Assembly: GCA_023433945.1 (NCBI GenBank) | Contig: JAEYTP010000079.1 | Coordinates: 29,982-93,981 of the forward strand | Direction: 5' to 3' | DNA length: 64,000 nucleotides | DNA from: Bacillota bacterium | Lineage (GTDB): Bacteria > Bacillota > Clostridia > Acetivibrionales > DSM-1351 | Shown here: positions 1 through 9,130 of the stretch, piece after piece | How the letters are laid out: each line of letters begins with the position of its first letter | Position numbering within the stretch: position 1 is the first letter of the stretch | Program-made: the position numbers and the translations under genes | Notes under the pieces: model-generated | What the model was told of the DNA's origin: nothing | The model's database searches: none | The model's input: the letters and a program-made list of their open reading frames with translations, nothing else

Positions 1-827
1 GTTAAAATATCTCTCAATGTTTCAGATGTGTCTAAGACTTGTATAACATGGTCATACAAATCCCTGATATAGGCTTCTGTTGATTCATTTATTAAGTCTG
101 ATTCTCTTCTTTCAAGAGTTGACATTATCTCTCTAAGAGGCCAAACAAATTTATTGAGAAACAAAACCTGCCTCCTCAGCCTTCGGATGTTTTTGAGGGT
201 ATCCGATGTTGCTCTCTCTATAGTTTCATCTTCAATAGCCTCTATTCTGTCGCTTATACCTTCTATTATGCTATAATAATTGTCCACTATAATGTCAAGG
301 AGACTATATGCCATATAATCCGCCCCCAGCATTCTCCCCCTCCCCACTCCACTCTTGAGGCGTGAAATTATTGGTTCAAATATATCGGTATCCCTTTCTC
401 CAAAAGATAGCACGTAATTTTTCCCAATAACAATACTTTGCTGCTCGATAATAAAATCATTTACTATCTTGTCATACTCTATGGTTTTTATAGAAATGAA
501 AATGTATTCCTTATATACCTCAATTTTGGGTCTTTGATCAGTATTTAAAATATCTTCTATGATGAGAGGATGTAATTTATAGTGCCTTCCAATACTGTCC
601 AAAAGCTTAACATCATGCAATCCTTCAATATTAACCCATGTCACATAATCGTTACTTTCAGAAAAAGCATGGTGGTGTATGCTGTCTGGTTCAGATAGTT
701 CAAAGCTTTGCTCATTGTATTTATAGATGGCTATTTTTGTACTTTCTCTTTTTACATCTCCAATATGAATCAAGCTACCTGGTTCAAGACCTCTCTTGCT
801 ACTTCTAGACTTTATATAATTGCTCAT
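1..827 (-). CDS. corA: CorA-family magnesium/cobalt transporter, C-terminus cut by window edge
   Basis: Reading the minus strand from an ATG at 827 gives an uninterrupted frame of about 275 codons to base 1. The visible part is the cytoplasmic N-terminal domain of a CorA-type divalent cation channel. It contains the family-typical stretches VTWVNIEG (about residue 62), HPLIIEDILN and QRPKIE, then the long helical region that leads to the pore. The two C-terminal membrane helices and the GMN signature lie beyond the window, so transport cannot be confirmed here. GAGG lies 9 bases upstream of the ATG. The TetR regulator gene ends only 32 bases upstream on the same strand, so the two may share a transcript. 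Confidence 0.85.
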   Translation of the reverse strand, partial: MSNYIKSRSSKRGLEPGSLIHIGDVKRESTKIAIYKYNEQSFELSEPDSIHHHAFSESNDYVTWVNIEGLHDVKLLDSIGRHYKLHPLIIEDILNTDQRPKIEVYKEYIFISIKTIEYDKIVNDFIIEQQSIVIGKNYVLSFGERDTDIFEPIISRLKSGVGRGRMLGADYMAYSLLDIIVDNYYSIIEGISDRIEAIEDETIERATSDTLKNIRRLRRQVLFLNKFVWPLREIMSTLERRESDLINESTEAYIRDLYDHVIQVLDTSETLRDIL

Positions 828-859
828 CAATGATTACCTCTTGAATATATTACTGTGTA

Positions 860-1513
860 CTACTCAATCCATAGTTTTCTATATGGAGGGGCAAGAGTAG
901 GAGTAGGATTAGGATTAATAGATTTTTCCACGCTTGTAATTGTATCAACAAGACAATTAATATACTCATCTCTTTCATTTTTGTCAAAAAAGTTGATAAA
1001 CCCTATCTTCTTTGCATTATATTTCCCAAGTTGAGCGGGGTATATAAGAGAGGACATTAGTCCGGTGACCTTACAAGTAAGAATCTGCCTATCCTTAATG
1101 CCTGTAATCTCGCTTATAATTTGCGATACAAGTAATGCATTGAAGCCCATCCAGTATTCAACCTCAGGCCTAACATCCGATTCATTTATATACTGTTCAA
1201 GCTGGATTTTTAAAAAGCCTATGTACTTTATCATGTAATCGGCATAATCTATACATGCTTTTTTTAATCTATCCTTAGCACTTAACTTTGAATCATATAA
1301 TACATTAAAGGTTTCACTTGCTATAATATAGTATCGCTTACTAGCCTCATGCAACAGATTGTCTTTCGACCCGAAGTAATAGCTGATAGCTGCAGAATTT
1401 ACATTTGCAATTCGCGCTATTTCTCTAATAGTAGCAGTATTTGGACCCTTTTCTGTGATATGCTGCAGCACCGCATCCAAAATATCTTCCTTCTTAGTCT
1501 TATTTTTTTCCAT
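860..1513 (-). CDS. TetR/AcrR-family transcriptional regulator
   Basis: 217 residues. The N-terminal 55 residues form a classic TetR helix-turn-helix: the segment around IREIARIANVNSAAISYYFGS ends in the family's YYF-x-SK-x-L pattern. The remainder is a helical ligand-binding and dimerisation domain with no recognisable specificity; the Pro-rich tail NPNPTPTLAPP is unusual. AAGGTGG lies ahead of the ATG. A perfect 8-bp inverted repeat sits 28 bases upstream of the start and is a likely autoregulatory operator. The gene precedes corA with a 32-base gap, so CorA may be a target. The ligand is unknown. Confidence 0.85.
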   Translation of the reverse strand: MEKNKTKKEDILDAVLQHITEKGPNTATIREIARIANVNSAAISYYFGSKDNLLHEASKRYYIIASETFNVLYDSKLSAKDRLKKACIDYADYMIKYIGFLKIQLEQYINESDVRPEVEYWMGFNALLVSQIISEITGIKDRQILTCKVTGLMSSLIYPAQLGKYNAKKIGFINFFDKNERDEYINCLVDTITSVEKSINPNPTPTLAPPYRKLWIE

Positions 1514-1540
1514 ATATCCACCTTAATATGCAAATATTTG

Positions 1541-1559
1541 ATTTAATCTTTGATTAAAT
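1541..1559. promoter_or_regulatory. Inverted repeat, candidate TetR operator
   Basis: ATTTAATC and GATTAAAT form a perfect 8-bp inverted repeat around a TTT centre, 28-46 bases upstream of the TetR-family start codon. TetR proteins commonly repress their own promoter through such palindromes. Assignment is by position only. Confidence 0.5.
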
Positions 1560-1593
1560 TCTATACCTGCATACATTAAATGTCAATGTTTGT

Positions 1594-1664
1594 AATAAAA
1601 ATCCCTAATAATAAACAATCACATAGTTAATCTATGTTTTAATCATTGTTTAATACTAGGGATT
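1594..1664 (-). terminator. Long hairpin terminator of the XRE/trmB transcript
   Basis: On the minus strand, outer arms AATCCCTA/TAGGGATT and inner arms TTAAACAAT/ATTGTTTA enclose a further small CATAG/CTATG hairpin. A T-run follows the outer arm (1597-1601). It lies downstream of the regulator gene ending at 1774 and upstream of the TetR promoter. Confidence 0.6.
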
Positions 1665-1669
1665 TATTA

Positions 1670-1752
1670 GGCTATATTAAGGCCATATTGGGCTATATTA
1701 AGGCGATACTTGGCTATATTTAGATAAATTTGGATATATCGAGGCTACGCTT
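1670..1752. repeat. Degenerate 21-bp tandem repeat, about four units
   Basis: GGCTATATT recurs at 1670, 1691 and 1712 with a decayed fourth copy near 1732, giving a period of 20-21 bp. It lies between the end of the XRE gene (1774) and the hairpin terminator. No coding or known regulatory role is visible. Confidence 0.7.
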
Positions 1753-1773
1753 CTATTCATAGGTAACTTTAAT

Positions 1774-2487
1774 TTAAGCCAGAATAATTTCCAGTTTTAT
1801 AAGCTTAGCAATAAACTTAATGCTTTTCATTGAAGCTGTTTCAGTAATTAGCTTGCCTGAATTACTAACAATCAATGCTTTATCTGCCATAAGCCTTTTA
1901 ATCTGTCTGACCTCGCGCCTTCCTTCATTCTCTATAAGGTATATACCATCATTATCAAAATCATTAACCAAGGTGCAGAAAGCCAAGTCTCCCTTTGAGA
2001 TTCTAAAACCACTCATAACCTCATCTTCGATTCTGAGGTAGAAAACCTTATCCTTTTGCATTCCAAAAACCTTATTACCTTCTATAGGAAGAAGTCTTTT
2101 TTCCAAAATTTTATCCATACTGTAGTCATACACAGCAACAGTCTTGAGTATGTTTCCAAAAGCATCATCCCACACCTCATTAGCTGTCTGGCTCTGACTG
2201 CTGTATACCTGAGCACTTGAAGGAGTTGCTTTAGTTACTACACGCTTAATTGAGGAGGGTTCAGATTTTACAACAGAACTGTCTTCAGAGGCAAATAATC
2301 CAACAGGTCCAAGCTCAAAGTCAAGAGCCTTTGATACTCTGCCAATCATATCATCGTTTATAATTTTCTTTCCTGTTTCAACATCTAGCACATAGCCCTC
2401 TGAAACACCTAGTTTCTTCGCTAGTTGCTTTGGAGAAAGGCCCTTTTGAAGTCTGACCCTCTTAATCTCCTCACCTATTCTGCTCAT
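1774..2487 (-). CDS. XRE-family regulator with S24/LexA-like C-terminal domain
   Basis: 237 residues. Residues 1-60 are a Cro/cI helix-turn-helix (RLQKGLSPKQLAKKLGVSEG). A Ser/Thr-rich linker runs to about 110, and residues 135-225 resemble the S24 peptidase fold (VFYLRIEDEVMSGF, GDLAFC, DGIYLIE, VRQIKRL). In LexA/cI proteins the equivalent of EDEVMSG is G-D-S-M with the catalytic Ser. Here Val replaces it, so self-cleavage is unlikely and the domain is probably for sensing or dimerisation. AAAGGGGG precedes the ATG. The gene follows trmB by 13 bases and is almost certainly co-transcribed with it. The target is unknown. Confidence 0.8.
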   Translation of the reverse strand: MSRIGEEIKRVRLQKGLSPKQLAKKLGVSEGYVLDVETGKKIINDDMIGRVSKALDFELGPVGLFASEDSSVVKSEPSSIKRVVTKATPSSAQVYSSQSQTANEVWDDAFGNILKTVAVYDYSMDKILEKRLLPIEGNKVFGMQKDKVFYLRIEDEVMSGFRISKGDLAFCTLVNDFDNDGIYLIENEGRREVRQIKRLMADKALIVSNSGKLITETASMKSIKFIAKLIKLEIILA

Positions 2488-2500
2488 TTAAATTCCCCCT

Positions 2501-3163
2501 TTAATCAATTTTTTGTGCAATCAAAAACTTAATTTTTAGTCCCTGTTCTATGAACATTTTCTCGTGCTCGGTAGGTGTGCTTTGGGTAAATCCACTATTT
2601 TCAAGGTCATATGTTATAAACTTTATTTTAAATCTGCTTTCCTCAAAATACTTCTGAGACTCATCAAATAATTCATCATCATCCGTTTTGAACCATATTT
2701 CACCTTCAGGCTTTAAGAAAACTCTGTATTTAGCAAGTTGCCTTGAATGTGTCAATCTCTTTTTCTTGTATGGATTTTTGGGCCATGGATTGCAAAAGTT
2801 AATGTAAATCCTATCTATGCTGTCGTTTTCATCAAGCATTATATCAATCAGCTCGATATTGTGAGACATAAGCTTTACATTTTCTATTTTGTTTATACCT
2901 TGGTCAGCATACTCCTGTTCTATCTTTCTTTTACCTAGAACTAATACCTCACTCTTTATATCAACCGCAATAAAATTGGTGTCTAGATTTTGGGAAGCTT
3001 GTCTTGCTATAAAACCACCTTTACCACATCCAAGCTCTAACTCAATAGGCTTATTGTTTCCAAAAAGGTCTCTCCATTTACCTTTGTAACTTGGTGGGTC
3101 TTTTATATAGAAGTCACAGGCAGCCAATTCTGGCCTTGCCCATGGTTTATGCCTAAGTCTCAT
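2501..3163 (-). CDS. trmB: tRNA (guanine-N7-)-methyltransferase TrmB
   Basis: 220 residues, the usual TrmB length. The enzyme transfers a methyl group from S-adenosylmethionine to N7 of G46 in the tRNA variable loop. Visible signatures are the SAM-binding loop ELELGCGKGGF (residues 41-51), AVDIK (66-70), the family motif NFCNPWPKNPYKKKRL (122-136, normally NFSDPWPK, so S-D is C-N here) and FKTDDDELF (158-166). The start has a good AAAGGAG. It is the first gene of a two-gene unit with the XRE regulator. The NPWPK variant occurs at substrate-contacting positions but the rest of the motif is intact. Confidence 0.95.
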   Translation of the reverse strand: MRLRHKPWARPELAACDFYIKDPPSYKGKWRDLFGNNKPIELELGCGKGGFIARQASQNLDTNFIAVDIKSEVLVLGKRKIEQEYADQGINKIENVKLMSHNIELIDIMLDENDSIDRIYINFCNPWPKNPYKKKRLTHSRQLAKYRVFLKPEGEIWFKTDDDELFDESQKYFEESRFKIKFITYDLENSGFTQSTPTEHEKMFIEQGLKIKFLIAQKID

Positions 3164-3320
3164 TTTGTTGCTCCTTTAAACATTATAAAATATATACAAA
3201 TCAACTATAATATGATAACACAACCCACATTATATAGTGAATAATAAGTTTTAGAAATCTCAAATGACAATTGATAATTACCTTTTCTATTTGACGAGGT
3301 ATATGGTTGATATTTCTCTA

Positions 3321-3349
3321 TTGAAAAAAAATTAGTAAGTAGATAGAAT
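3321..3349 (+). promoter_or_regulatory. Candidate sigma-A promoter for the COG1915 gene
   Basis: TTGAAA (3321-3326), 17 bases, then TAGAAT (3344-3349), 73 bases ahead of the start at 3422. A small inverted repeat GCAGCTA/TAGCTGC (3391-3406) lies in the leader just before the ribosome binding site. Prediction by consensus only. Confidence 0.5.
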
Positions 3350-3421
3350 TATTTATAGATGAAGTAATATGCCCACGCTTGGAGCCTATGGCAGCTATTT
3401 AGCTGCAGAAAGGAAATATCT

Positions 3422-4510
3422 ATGACACATATCGTACCAGAATACTTACCACCAGATTTTAGTAAAGAAATTTTTATGAAAGCTCCTAATATTACTACAG
3501 AGGTTGTAAAAAAGGATGGCGTTGCCCCATTTGGCTATCACGCTACTACTATCTTTCCAGAGTACTATAAGATTGATGGCAATTGGGTATTAGCAAAGGA
3601 AAGCAGAATGGATAGCGTTGTTGTAGTCAATGCTGACTCAACCTTGGATATTGTAGAATTTAGACAGCTAAAAAAGGGACAAGCTGTAGTGCTTGGGAGA
3701 ACTGAAGACGCAAGTGAAGGTATTTTTGTTCACACAAAAGGTTTTTTGCATACCCAGAGCTCTGAAGAGGTTTTTTCATTTAGAACAGGTCGTTCTAGAG
3801 AAACATCTTATTCCAGAGATTATGATAAGCTGTATGATCTTCTTACATATGAAAAAGAACACGGATATATTGTGTGGGTGCTAGGCCCTGCAGTAGTTTT
3901 TGATTCCGATTCTAGAAGTGCAATGGCTTCATTAGTACAAAATGGTTTCGTCGATGCAATATTTGCTGGTAATGCACTAGCCACTCATGACATGGAGGGT
4001 GCACTGTTTACAACAGCTCTAGGGCAAGACATCTACACACAAGAATCTCTTCCAAATGGACATTATAATCACCTAGATGTTATCAACAAAGTGCGCAGCT
4101 ACGGTTCAATTAAAGAGATTGTTGATAGCGGTTTGGTAAGAGACGGAGTAGTATATTCCTGTATAAAAAATAATGTACCTATGGTATTAGCAGGCTCAAT
4201 ACGTGATGATGGCCCATTGCCTGAGGTTATATCAGATGTTTATGAGGCACAAAACAAAATGAGAAGCCACATTAAAAAAGCTACTACTGTAATAGGCTTA
4301 GCTACTCAGCTGCACTCAATTGCAACGGGGAACATGACACCATCATATCAAGTTTTAGACGGAATAGTACGACCAGTATACATTTACAGTGTTGATATCT
4401 CGGAATTTGCTGTAAATAAGCTTCGCGACAGAGGTACTTTGGAGGTTACTTCAATTGTTACGAATATTCAGGATTTTCTTGTTAACCTGAACAGAAACCT
4501 AGTCAAGTAA
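3422..4510 (+). CDS. COG1915/TIGR00300 LOR/SDH-domain protein (possible ornithine cyclodeaminase type)
   Basis: 362 residues of the family that includes archaeal ornithine cyclodeaminase and the C-terminal part of cyanobacterial AgrE/ArgZ. The N-terminal third is the LOR/SDH-like domain. Residues 155-205 hold the conserved block GPAVVFDS, NGFVDAIFAGNALATHDME and ALG, followed by LAGSIRDDGPLP (about 258-269) and LHSIATGNM, all hallmark stretches of the family. Activity on ornithine is an inference from relatives; bacterial members are mostly uncharacterised. AAAGGAAAT precedes the ATG. It is monocistronic, with its own promoter and a strong terminator. Confidence 0.75.
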   Translation: MTHIVPEYLPPDFSKEIFMKAPNITTEVVKKDGVAPFGYHATTIFPEYYKIDGNWVLAKESRMDSVVVVNADSTLDIVEFRQLKKGQAVVLGRTEDASEGIFVHTKGFLHTQSSEEVFSFRTGRSRETSYSRDYDKLYDLLTYEKEHGYIVWVLGPAVVFDSDSRSAMASLVQNGFVDAIFAGNALATHDMEGALFTTALGQDIYTQESLPNGHYNHLDVINKVRSYGSIKEIVDSGLVRDGVVYSCIKNNVPMVLAGSIRDDGPLPEVISDVYEAQNKMRSHIKKATTVIGLATQLHSIATGNMTPSYQVLDGIVRPVYIYSVDISEFAVNKLRDRGTLEVTSIVTNIQDFLVNLNRNLVK

Positions 4511-4534
4511 TATAAAATCTGGTCAAGTAATATA
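4502..4534 (+). repeat. Direct repeat spanning the stop codon (20-bp spacing)
   Basis: GTCAAGTAATATA occurs at 4502-4514 and again at 4522-4534. The first copy contains the last two sense codons and the TAA stop of the upstream gene; the second is a non-coding duplicate. Confidence 0.8.
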
Positions 4535-4537
4535 GAG

Positions 4538-4583
4538 TAGGGCTGTCACCGAAATTTTTATTATAGTGCACAGCCCTATTTTT
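4538..4583 (+). terminator. Rho-independent terminator
   Basis: Perfect 9-bp arms TAGGGCTGT (4538-4546) and ACAGCCCTA (4570-4578), followed by TTTTT. It terminates the COG1915 gene just before the convergent chemoreceptor gene. Confidence 0.85.
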
Positions 4584-4586
4584 AAT

Positions 4587-6602
4587 TTAAATAGTAAAAC
4601 TTGATACAGTGTTATTTAGATTTTTAATGCTATCCTTAATCTTTAATGTATCATTTTCAATTTCATTCGCCATATCCTTGATATAGGCAACACTCTGTGC
4701 AATACTTGTTGTTCCCTGTGCTCCTTCAGAGCTAGCCTTTGTTATCTCATCCATTGCCTGTGCTACATTTCTTATAGATGCGAGAAGTTCTTCCGAAGTA
4801 GCACTCAAATCAAACACCAGTCCATTTACATATTCTGCATCCTTATTATAGTTTTCGCCCACTTCTACCGATTCTTTAAAGCTTTTTACAACACTTGTTT
4901 CAATGTATTCGAGTGTTTGTCTTGATACATCTGATAGATTTTCTACCGCTTCAAATACATTAGCTATTGTACTTTGGATTTCGGTAACCGTTGACTTTGA
5001 ATCTTCTGCAAGCTTCCTTATTTCTGCGGCAACCACTGCAAATCCTTTTCCTGCTTCGCCCGCCCTTGCAGACTCAATAGCCGCGTTTAGAGCTAGCAGG
5101 TTTGTTTGTGTTGAAATCTGAAGAATGGTATTAGCAAGAACCTCAATTCTTTCAACCTGCTTTGCATTTTCTAATGCGTTTGCCATTGAACTTCTAACAT
5201 TATCAATAGTATGTATGGCTTCCTGCTCCTTACGAATTGAATCTTCCTTCAGAGCTACAGCCTTTGTGCTTATATTATTTGCAGATATAGCACCACCCTG
5301 AGCTTTCGCAGCAATTACCTCTACAGAGTTTTCAATCTCTGCTGAGGTTGCATTTATCTGCTGGGTAGATGCCGCAGTTTCTTCCATCCCGGCCGATATT
5401 TGTTCTACTGTAGAAGAAGCGTCTTCTAAGTTTTCAACAAGCTTGGATAGATTCTGGCTAGATGTATCTATTGACCCTACAACAGCTTCCGTTTCACTTT
5501 TAATAGCAGATATAATGGATATCATCTCCTTCTGCATCTCATCTATTGATATAGAAAGCTCGCCCAATTCATCTTTTCTCTTCACCCTTGTAATCTTGCT
5601 TGTAAGGTTTCCTGAAGCAATTTGCTTTGCTACCTTAACTATATCTGAAATAATCTTTGTAATCCTTCCCAGATAAATAGATAAAAAGATAATTATTGAG
5701 GTAACAATTAAAACTACTATAATGGTAACCTGCTTTAGATAACTATTTAGTGCAGAAGTAAAGTCACTAACTGTAAGAGTTGATACCAGGTACAAATCTA
5801 ACCCTTCAATTTTTTGAGAGCTGTAGACCTTTGTCTCTCCATTAAATACCCCTCTATCTTCGTATTTGTCATTTGCTATTATTTTTTCTCCAAGGTCCTT
5901 TAAGCTTCCATTACTAATATTAAATATTGTTTGTTCATTACTCTCATCTGTGCTATATGTAAAAGTAGGGTGTGAAACAAATTTTCCCTCCTTATCAATT
6001 ACAAAAGGATATCCTCTTTCTCCAATCTTCTGATTTGAAAGTACATTTTGTAACTCTGTCAATTGAATATCAATACCTATTACTCCTAAGTTTATACCTT
6101 CTTTACTCTTAACGTTCTCTGACATTGTTATTACAGGTTTTTTTGTTATAGTATCTATGTAAATATTCGAATATACTACTTCTTCCTCATTACTTTGAGC
6201 CAACTTATACCACTCTGTCTCATTTGCTCTCCACGTTGGGTCATCTGGCACTGTCCCAGAACCAGTTATAATACCTCCATTAGGCCTTCCAATAAAAATT
6301 TCTGACACCCCATACTCTTCTTTTATCCTTATGAGTTGGCCCGCTAGATAAGTACTTACATCCTGATCATCTTCAGCTGAAGCTAAATAGTTTCTAGACG
6401 CTTCAAGTATAGATTCTCTGTCTTTAAAAAAATCATCAAGAATTTCATATATTATCTTTTCTTCCGCATTTAGTTGCTTATCCGCCATATCATTAATAAT
6501 GCCTTGAGCAACATAGTAACCCCATCCTCCAACAAAAATAAGTGCAATTGAAACAACAATACCAACCAGTAAAATTACTTTAGTTCTCAAACTTAGTTTC
6601 AT
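4587..6602 (-). CDS. Methyl-accepting chemotaxis protein, dCache sensor (paralogue A)
   Basis: 671 residues. Membrane helices lie at about 8-30 and 298-319. Between them is a dCache extracellular sensor, then HAMP (about 316-370) and the cytoplasmic signalling domain with the invariant hairpin tip (IEVLANTILQISTQTNLLALNAA, then IESARAGEAGKGFAVVA). The sensor has R-x4-EWY (R125, W131) and later Y-I-D and GVIGIDIQL, resembling the amino-acid-binding dCache motif, so an amino-acid-like ligand is plausible. AGGAGGATG lies upstream of the ATG. The neighbouring gene at 6907 encodes a paralogue of identical length. A terminator lies between them, so each is separately transcribed. Confidence 0.92.
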   Translation of the reverse strand: MKLSLRTKVILLVGIVVSIALIFVGGWGYYVAQGIINDMADKQLNAEEKIIYEILDDFFKDRESILEASRNYLASAEDDQDVSTYLAGQLIRIKEEYGVSEIFIGRPNGGIITGSGTVPDDPTWRANETEWYKLAQSNEEEVVYSNIYIDTITKKPVITMSENVKSKEGINLGVIGIDIQLTELQNVLSNQKIGERGYPFVIDKEGKFVSHPTFTYSTDESNEQTIFNISNGSLKDLGEKIIANDKYEDRGVFNGETKVYSSQKIEGLDLYLVSTLTVSDFTSALNSYLKQVTIIVVLIVTSIIIFLSIYLGRITKIISDIVKVAKQIASGNLTSKITRVKRKDELGELSISIDEMQKEMISIISAIKSETEAVVGSIDTSSQNLSKLVENLEDASSTVEQISAGMEETAASTQQINATSAEIENSVEVIAAKAQGGAISANNISTKAVALKEDSIRKEQEAIHTIDNVRSSMANALENAKQVERIEVLANTILQISTQTNLLALNAAIESARAGEAGKGFAVVAAEIRKLAEDSKSTVTEIQSTIANVFEAVENLSDVSRQTLEYIETSVVKSFKESVEVGENYNKDAEYVNGLVFDLSATSEELLASIRNVAQAMDEITKASSEGAQGTTSIAQSVAYIKDMANEIENDTLKIKDSIKNLNNTVSSFTI

Positions 6603-6830
6603 ACCTACATCCTCCTAATAATCTCAACAATAACCTGCCAAAAATAAAAATATTGAATTATGGTAAATCTAACTTAATATAGATAATGTCTTTACATATA
6701 ATTGCATCTAGATTAAACATAATTCTAATACATCTAAAGAATGATTACATGCTCAAAAAAATAATACCCACATCCTACTAATTAAAACAATGGGGCACTT
6801 ACCAATCAGTTTGAGACTATTCTGGGCGAC
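6603..6830 (-). other. Promoter-containing gap ahead of chemoreceptor A
   Basis: AT-rich spacer between the terminator of paralogue B and the start of paralogue A. Apart from the ribosome binding site next to 6602, I can point to no convincing promoter consensus (neither sigma-A nor the motility sigma-D type) and no repeat or RNA structure. Confidence 0.4.
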
Positions 6831-6832
6831 AG

Positions 6833-6869
6833 TAAAAAAGCTATTTATACCCAATAGGTAAAAATAGCT
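6833..6869 (-). terminator. Terminator of chemoreceptor paralogue B
   Basis: Arms AGCTATTT (6862-6869 on the minus strand) and AAATAGCT (6839-6846) with extra internal pairing TACC/GGTA. A six-T run follows on the minus strand (complement of A at 6834-6839). Confidence 0.7.
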
Positions 6870-6906
6870 CTTTATGCTTTAGTTTAAATTAATAACATAT
6901 ATTTAC

Positions 6907-8922
6907 TTAAATAACAAACTGAGATACAGTATTATTTAGATTATTAATACTATCCTTAATTTTTAATGTATCATTTTCAATTTCATTAGCCATATCCTTG
7001 ATATAGGCAACACTCTGAGCAATACTTGCTGTTCCTTGTGCTCCTTCAGAGCTAGCCTTTGTTATCTCATCCATTGCCAGTGCTACATTTCTTATAGATG
7101 CAAGAAGTTCTTCCGAAGTAGCACTCAAATCAAACACCAGTCCATTTACATAATCTGCATCCTTATTATAGTTTTCGCCCACCTCTACCGATTCTTTAAA
7201 GCTTTTTATAACACTTGTTTCAATGTATTCGAGCGTTTGTTTTGATACTTCTGACAGGTTTTCTACCGCTTTAAATACGTTAACTATTGTACTTTGAATT
7301 TCGGTAACCGTTGACTTTGAATCTTCTGCAAGCTTTCTTATTTCTGCGGCAACCACAGCAAATCCTTTTCCTGCTTCACCCGCCCTTGCAGACTCAATAG
7401 CTGCGTTTAATGCAAGTAGGTTTGTTTGTGTTGAGATTTGAAGAATGGTATTTGCAAGAACCTCAATTCTTTCAACCTGCTTTGCATTTTCTAATGCAGT
7501 TGCCATTGAACTTCTAACATTATCAATAGTATGCACCGCTTCCTGTTCCTTACGAATTGAGTCATCCTTTAGAGCTACAGCCTTTGTGCTTATATTATTT
7601 GCAGATTCAGCACCATCTTGAGCTTTTGCAGCAATTACCTCGACGGAGTTTTCAATCTCTGCTGAGGTTGCATTTATCTGCTGGGTAGATGCTGCTGTTT
7701 CTTCCATCCCCGCCGATATTTGTTCTACTGTAGAAGAAGCATCCTCCAGGTTTTCAACAAGTTTGGATAGATTATTACTAGTAGTATCTATTGACACTAC
7801 GACGGATCCCGTTTCACTTTTAATAACAGATATAATTGATATCATCGCATTTTGCATATCACTAATTGATCTCGAAAGTACGCCTAACTCATCATTTCTG
7901 TTAATACGCGCAATTACGCTTGTAAGGTTTCCAGCTGCAATCTTCTTTGTAATGTTAGCTAAGCTAGAAATAATACTTGTTATTTTGCCAATATAAAAAG
8001 TTAAAAAGATAATAATTAATGCAACTACTATTACTACACTCAAGCCCATTAAGTACACATATGTATTCAGAACTGATGTGAAATCATCTAGTTCTAGTGT
8101 TGACACTAGGTACATGTCAGTTCCATTTACTTTTTGAGAGGTATAAATCTTGGTCTCTCCATTAAATTCGCCTCTCTCTTCATATTCAGTGTTTGCTATT
8201 ATTTTTTCTCCAATGTCCTTTAAGCTTCCATTACTAATATTAAATATTGTTTGTTGATTTTTCTCGTCCGTACTATATGTAAAATTGCGGTGGGAAACAA
8301 ATTTTCCCTCTTTATCAATTATAAATGAATATCCGTGTTCTCCGATATGGTACTCTTCCAATACATTTTTTAATTCGGTTAGCTGTATATCAATGGCAAC
8401 TACTCCTAAGTTAAACCCATCATTACTTTTAACATTTTCAGCAATAGTTATTTCGGGCTCTTTTGAATTACTGTCTACAAATATATCCGAATACACTATT
8501 ACCTCATCATTACTTTGAGCAAGCTTATACCACTCGCTATCATATACTTTTAAAGAAGCTTCTTTAGATCCCTCTCCAGATGCATTAATAACACTTCCAT
8601 CGGGCTTTGCTATGTAAATATCTGAAATTTTATACTTATCCTTTAACTTTTTATATTGCGTCTCTAGATAAGCCTTAGCTTCCTTGTCATCTATGTTGGC
8701 AGCAATGTGATTTTTTGTGGATTCCAAAATAGATTCCCTGTCTGCAAAAAAATTATCAAGTATTTCGAAAACCAGCTTCTCTTCTACATTTACTTGCTTG
8801 TCTGCCATTTCAATAATAATATCTTCTGCAATATTATATCCCAGCGCACCAACAAGAATAAGTGCAATTGAAACAACAATGCCAATCAGTAAATTCATTT
8901 TGGTTCTTAGGCCTAGCTTCAT
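6907..8922 (-). CDS. Methyl-accepting chemotaxis protein, dCache sensor (paralogue B)
   Basis: 671 residues, the same domain order as the gene at 4587: helix, dCache sensor, helix, HAMP, signalling domain. From about residue 375 onward the two proteins are almost identical, whereas the sensor halves differ much more. The region matching R-x4-EWY in paralogue A is K-x4-EWY here, so the putative carboxylate-binding Arg is replaced by Lys and the ligand may differ. AGGGGGAT lies 7 bases ahead of the ATG. The pattern indicates a tandem gene duplication with sensor divergence, or gene conversion of the signalling half. Confidence 0.92.
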   Translation of the reverse strand: MKLGLRTKMNLLIGIVVSIALILVGALGYNIAEDIIIEMADKQVNVEEKLVFEILDNFFADRESILESTKNHIAANIDDKEAKAYLETQYKKLKDKYKISDIYIAKPDGSVINASGEGSKEASLKVYDSEWYKLAQSNDEVIVYSDIFVDSNSKEPEITIAENVKSNDGFNLGVVAIDIQLTELKNVLEEYHIGEHGYSFIIDKEGKFVSHRNFTYSTDEKNQQTIFNISNGSLKDIGEKIIANTEYEERGEFNGETKIYTSQKVNGTDMYLVSTLELDDFTSVLNTYVYLMGLSVVIVVALIIIFLTFYIGKITSIISSLANITKKIAAGNLTSVIARINRNDELGVLSRSISDMQNAMISIISVIKSETGSVVVSIDTTSNNLSKLVENLEDASSTVEQISAGMEETAASTQQINATSAEIENSVEVIAAKAQDGAESANNISTKAVALKDDSIRKEQEAVHTIDNVRSSMATALENAKQVERIEVLANTILQISTQTNLLALNAAIESARAGEAGKGFAVVAAEIRKLAEDSKSTVTEIQSTIVNVFKAVENLSEVSKQTLEYIETSVIKSFKESVEVGENYNKDADYVNGLVFDLSATSEELLASIRNVALAMDEITKASSEGAQGTASIAQSVAYIKDMANEIENDTLKIKDSINNLNNTVSQFVI

Positions 8923-9059
8923 AAAATAATCCCCCTAATTTTACATATAACTCATATAATAAAAATTATGAGCTGCATTATAAATTTATCATAATTTACA
9001 TAATCACTCAACATATTATTGTGATTAGTTTAATAAATAAATAATTAAAAGTATTTTAC

Positions 9060-9088
9060 ACATAATTTCAATAAGGTTACACATTATA
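9060..9088 (+). promoter_or_regulatory. Candidate forespore (sigma-G type) promoter of splB
   Basis: ACATA (9060-9064), 17 bases, then CATTATA (9082-9088) resembles the sigma-F/G consensus (GHATR and CATNHTA), with one mismatch in the -35. splB is sigma-G dependent in Bacillus subtilis, which makes the match worth recording. Confidence 0.35.
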
Positions 9089-9130
9089 AAAATAATGCCC
9101 ATAGTTCTTAATAATGGAGGATATAGATAT

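Noticed and set aside
9095..9130. Earlier ATG for spore photoproduct lyase
   Set aside because: GGAGG lies between it and the ATG at 9131, and family members begin at the position corresponding to 9131.
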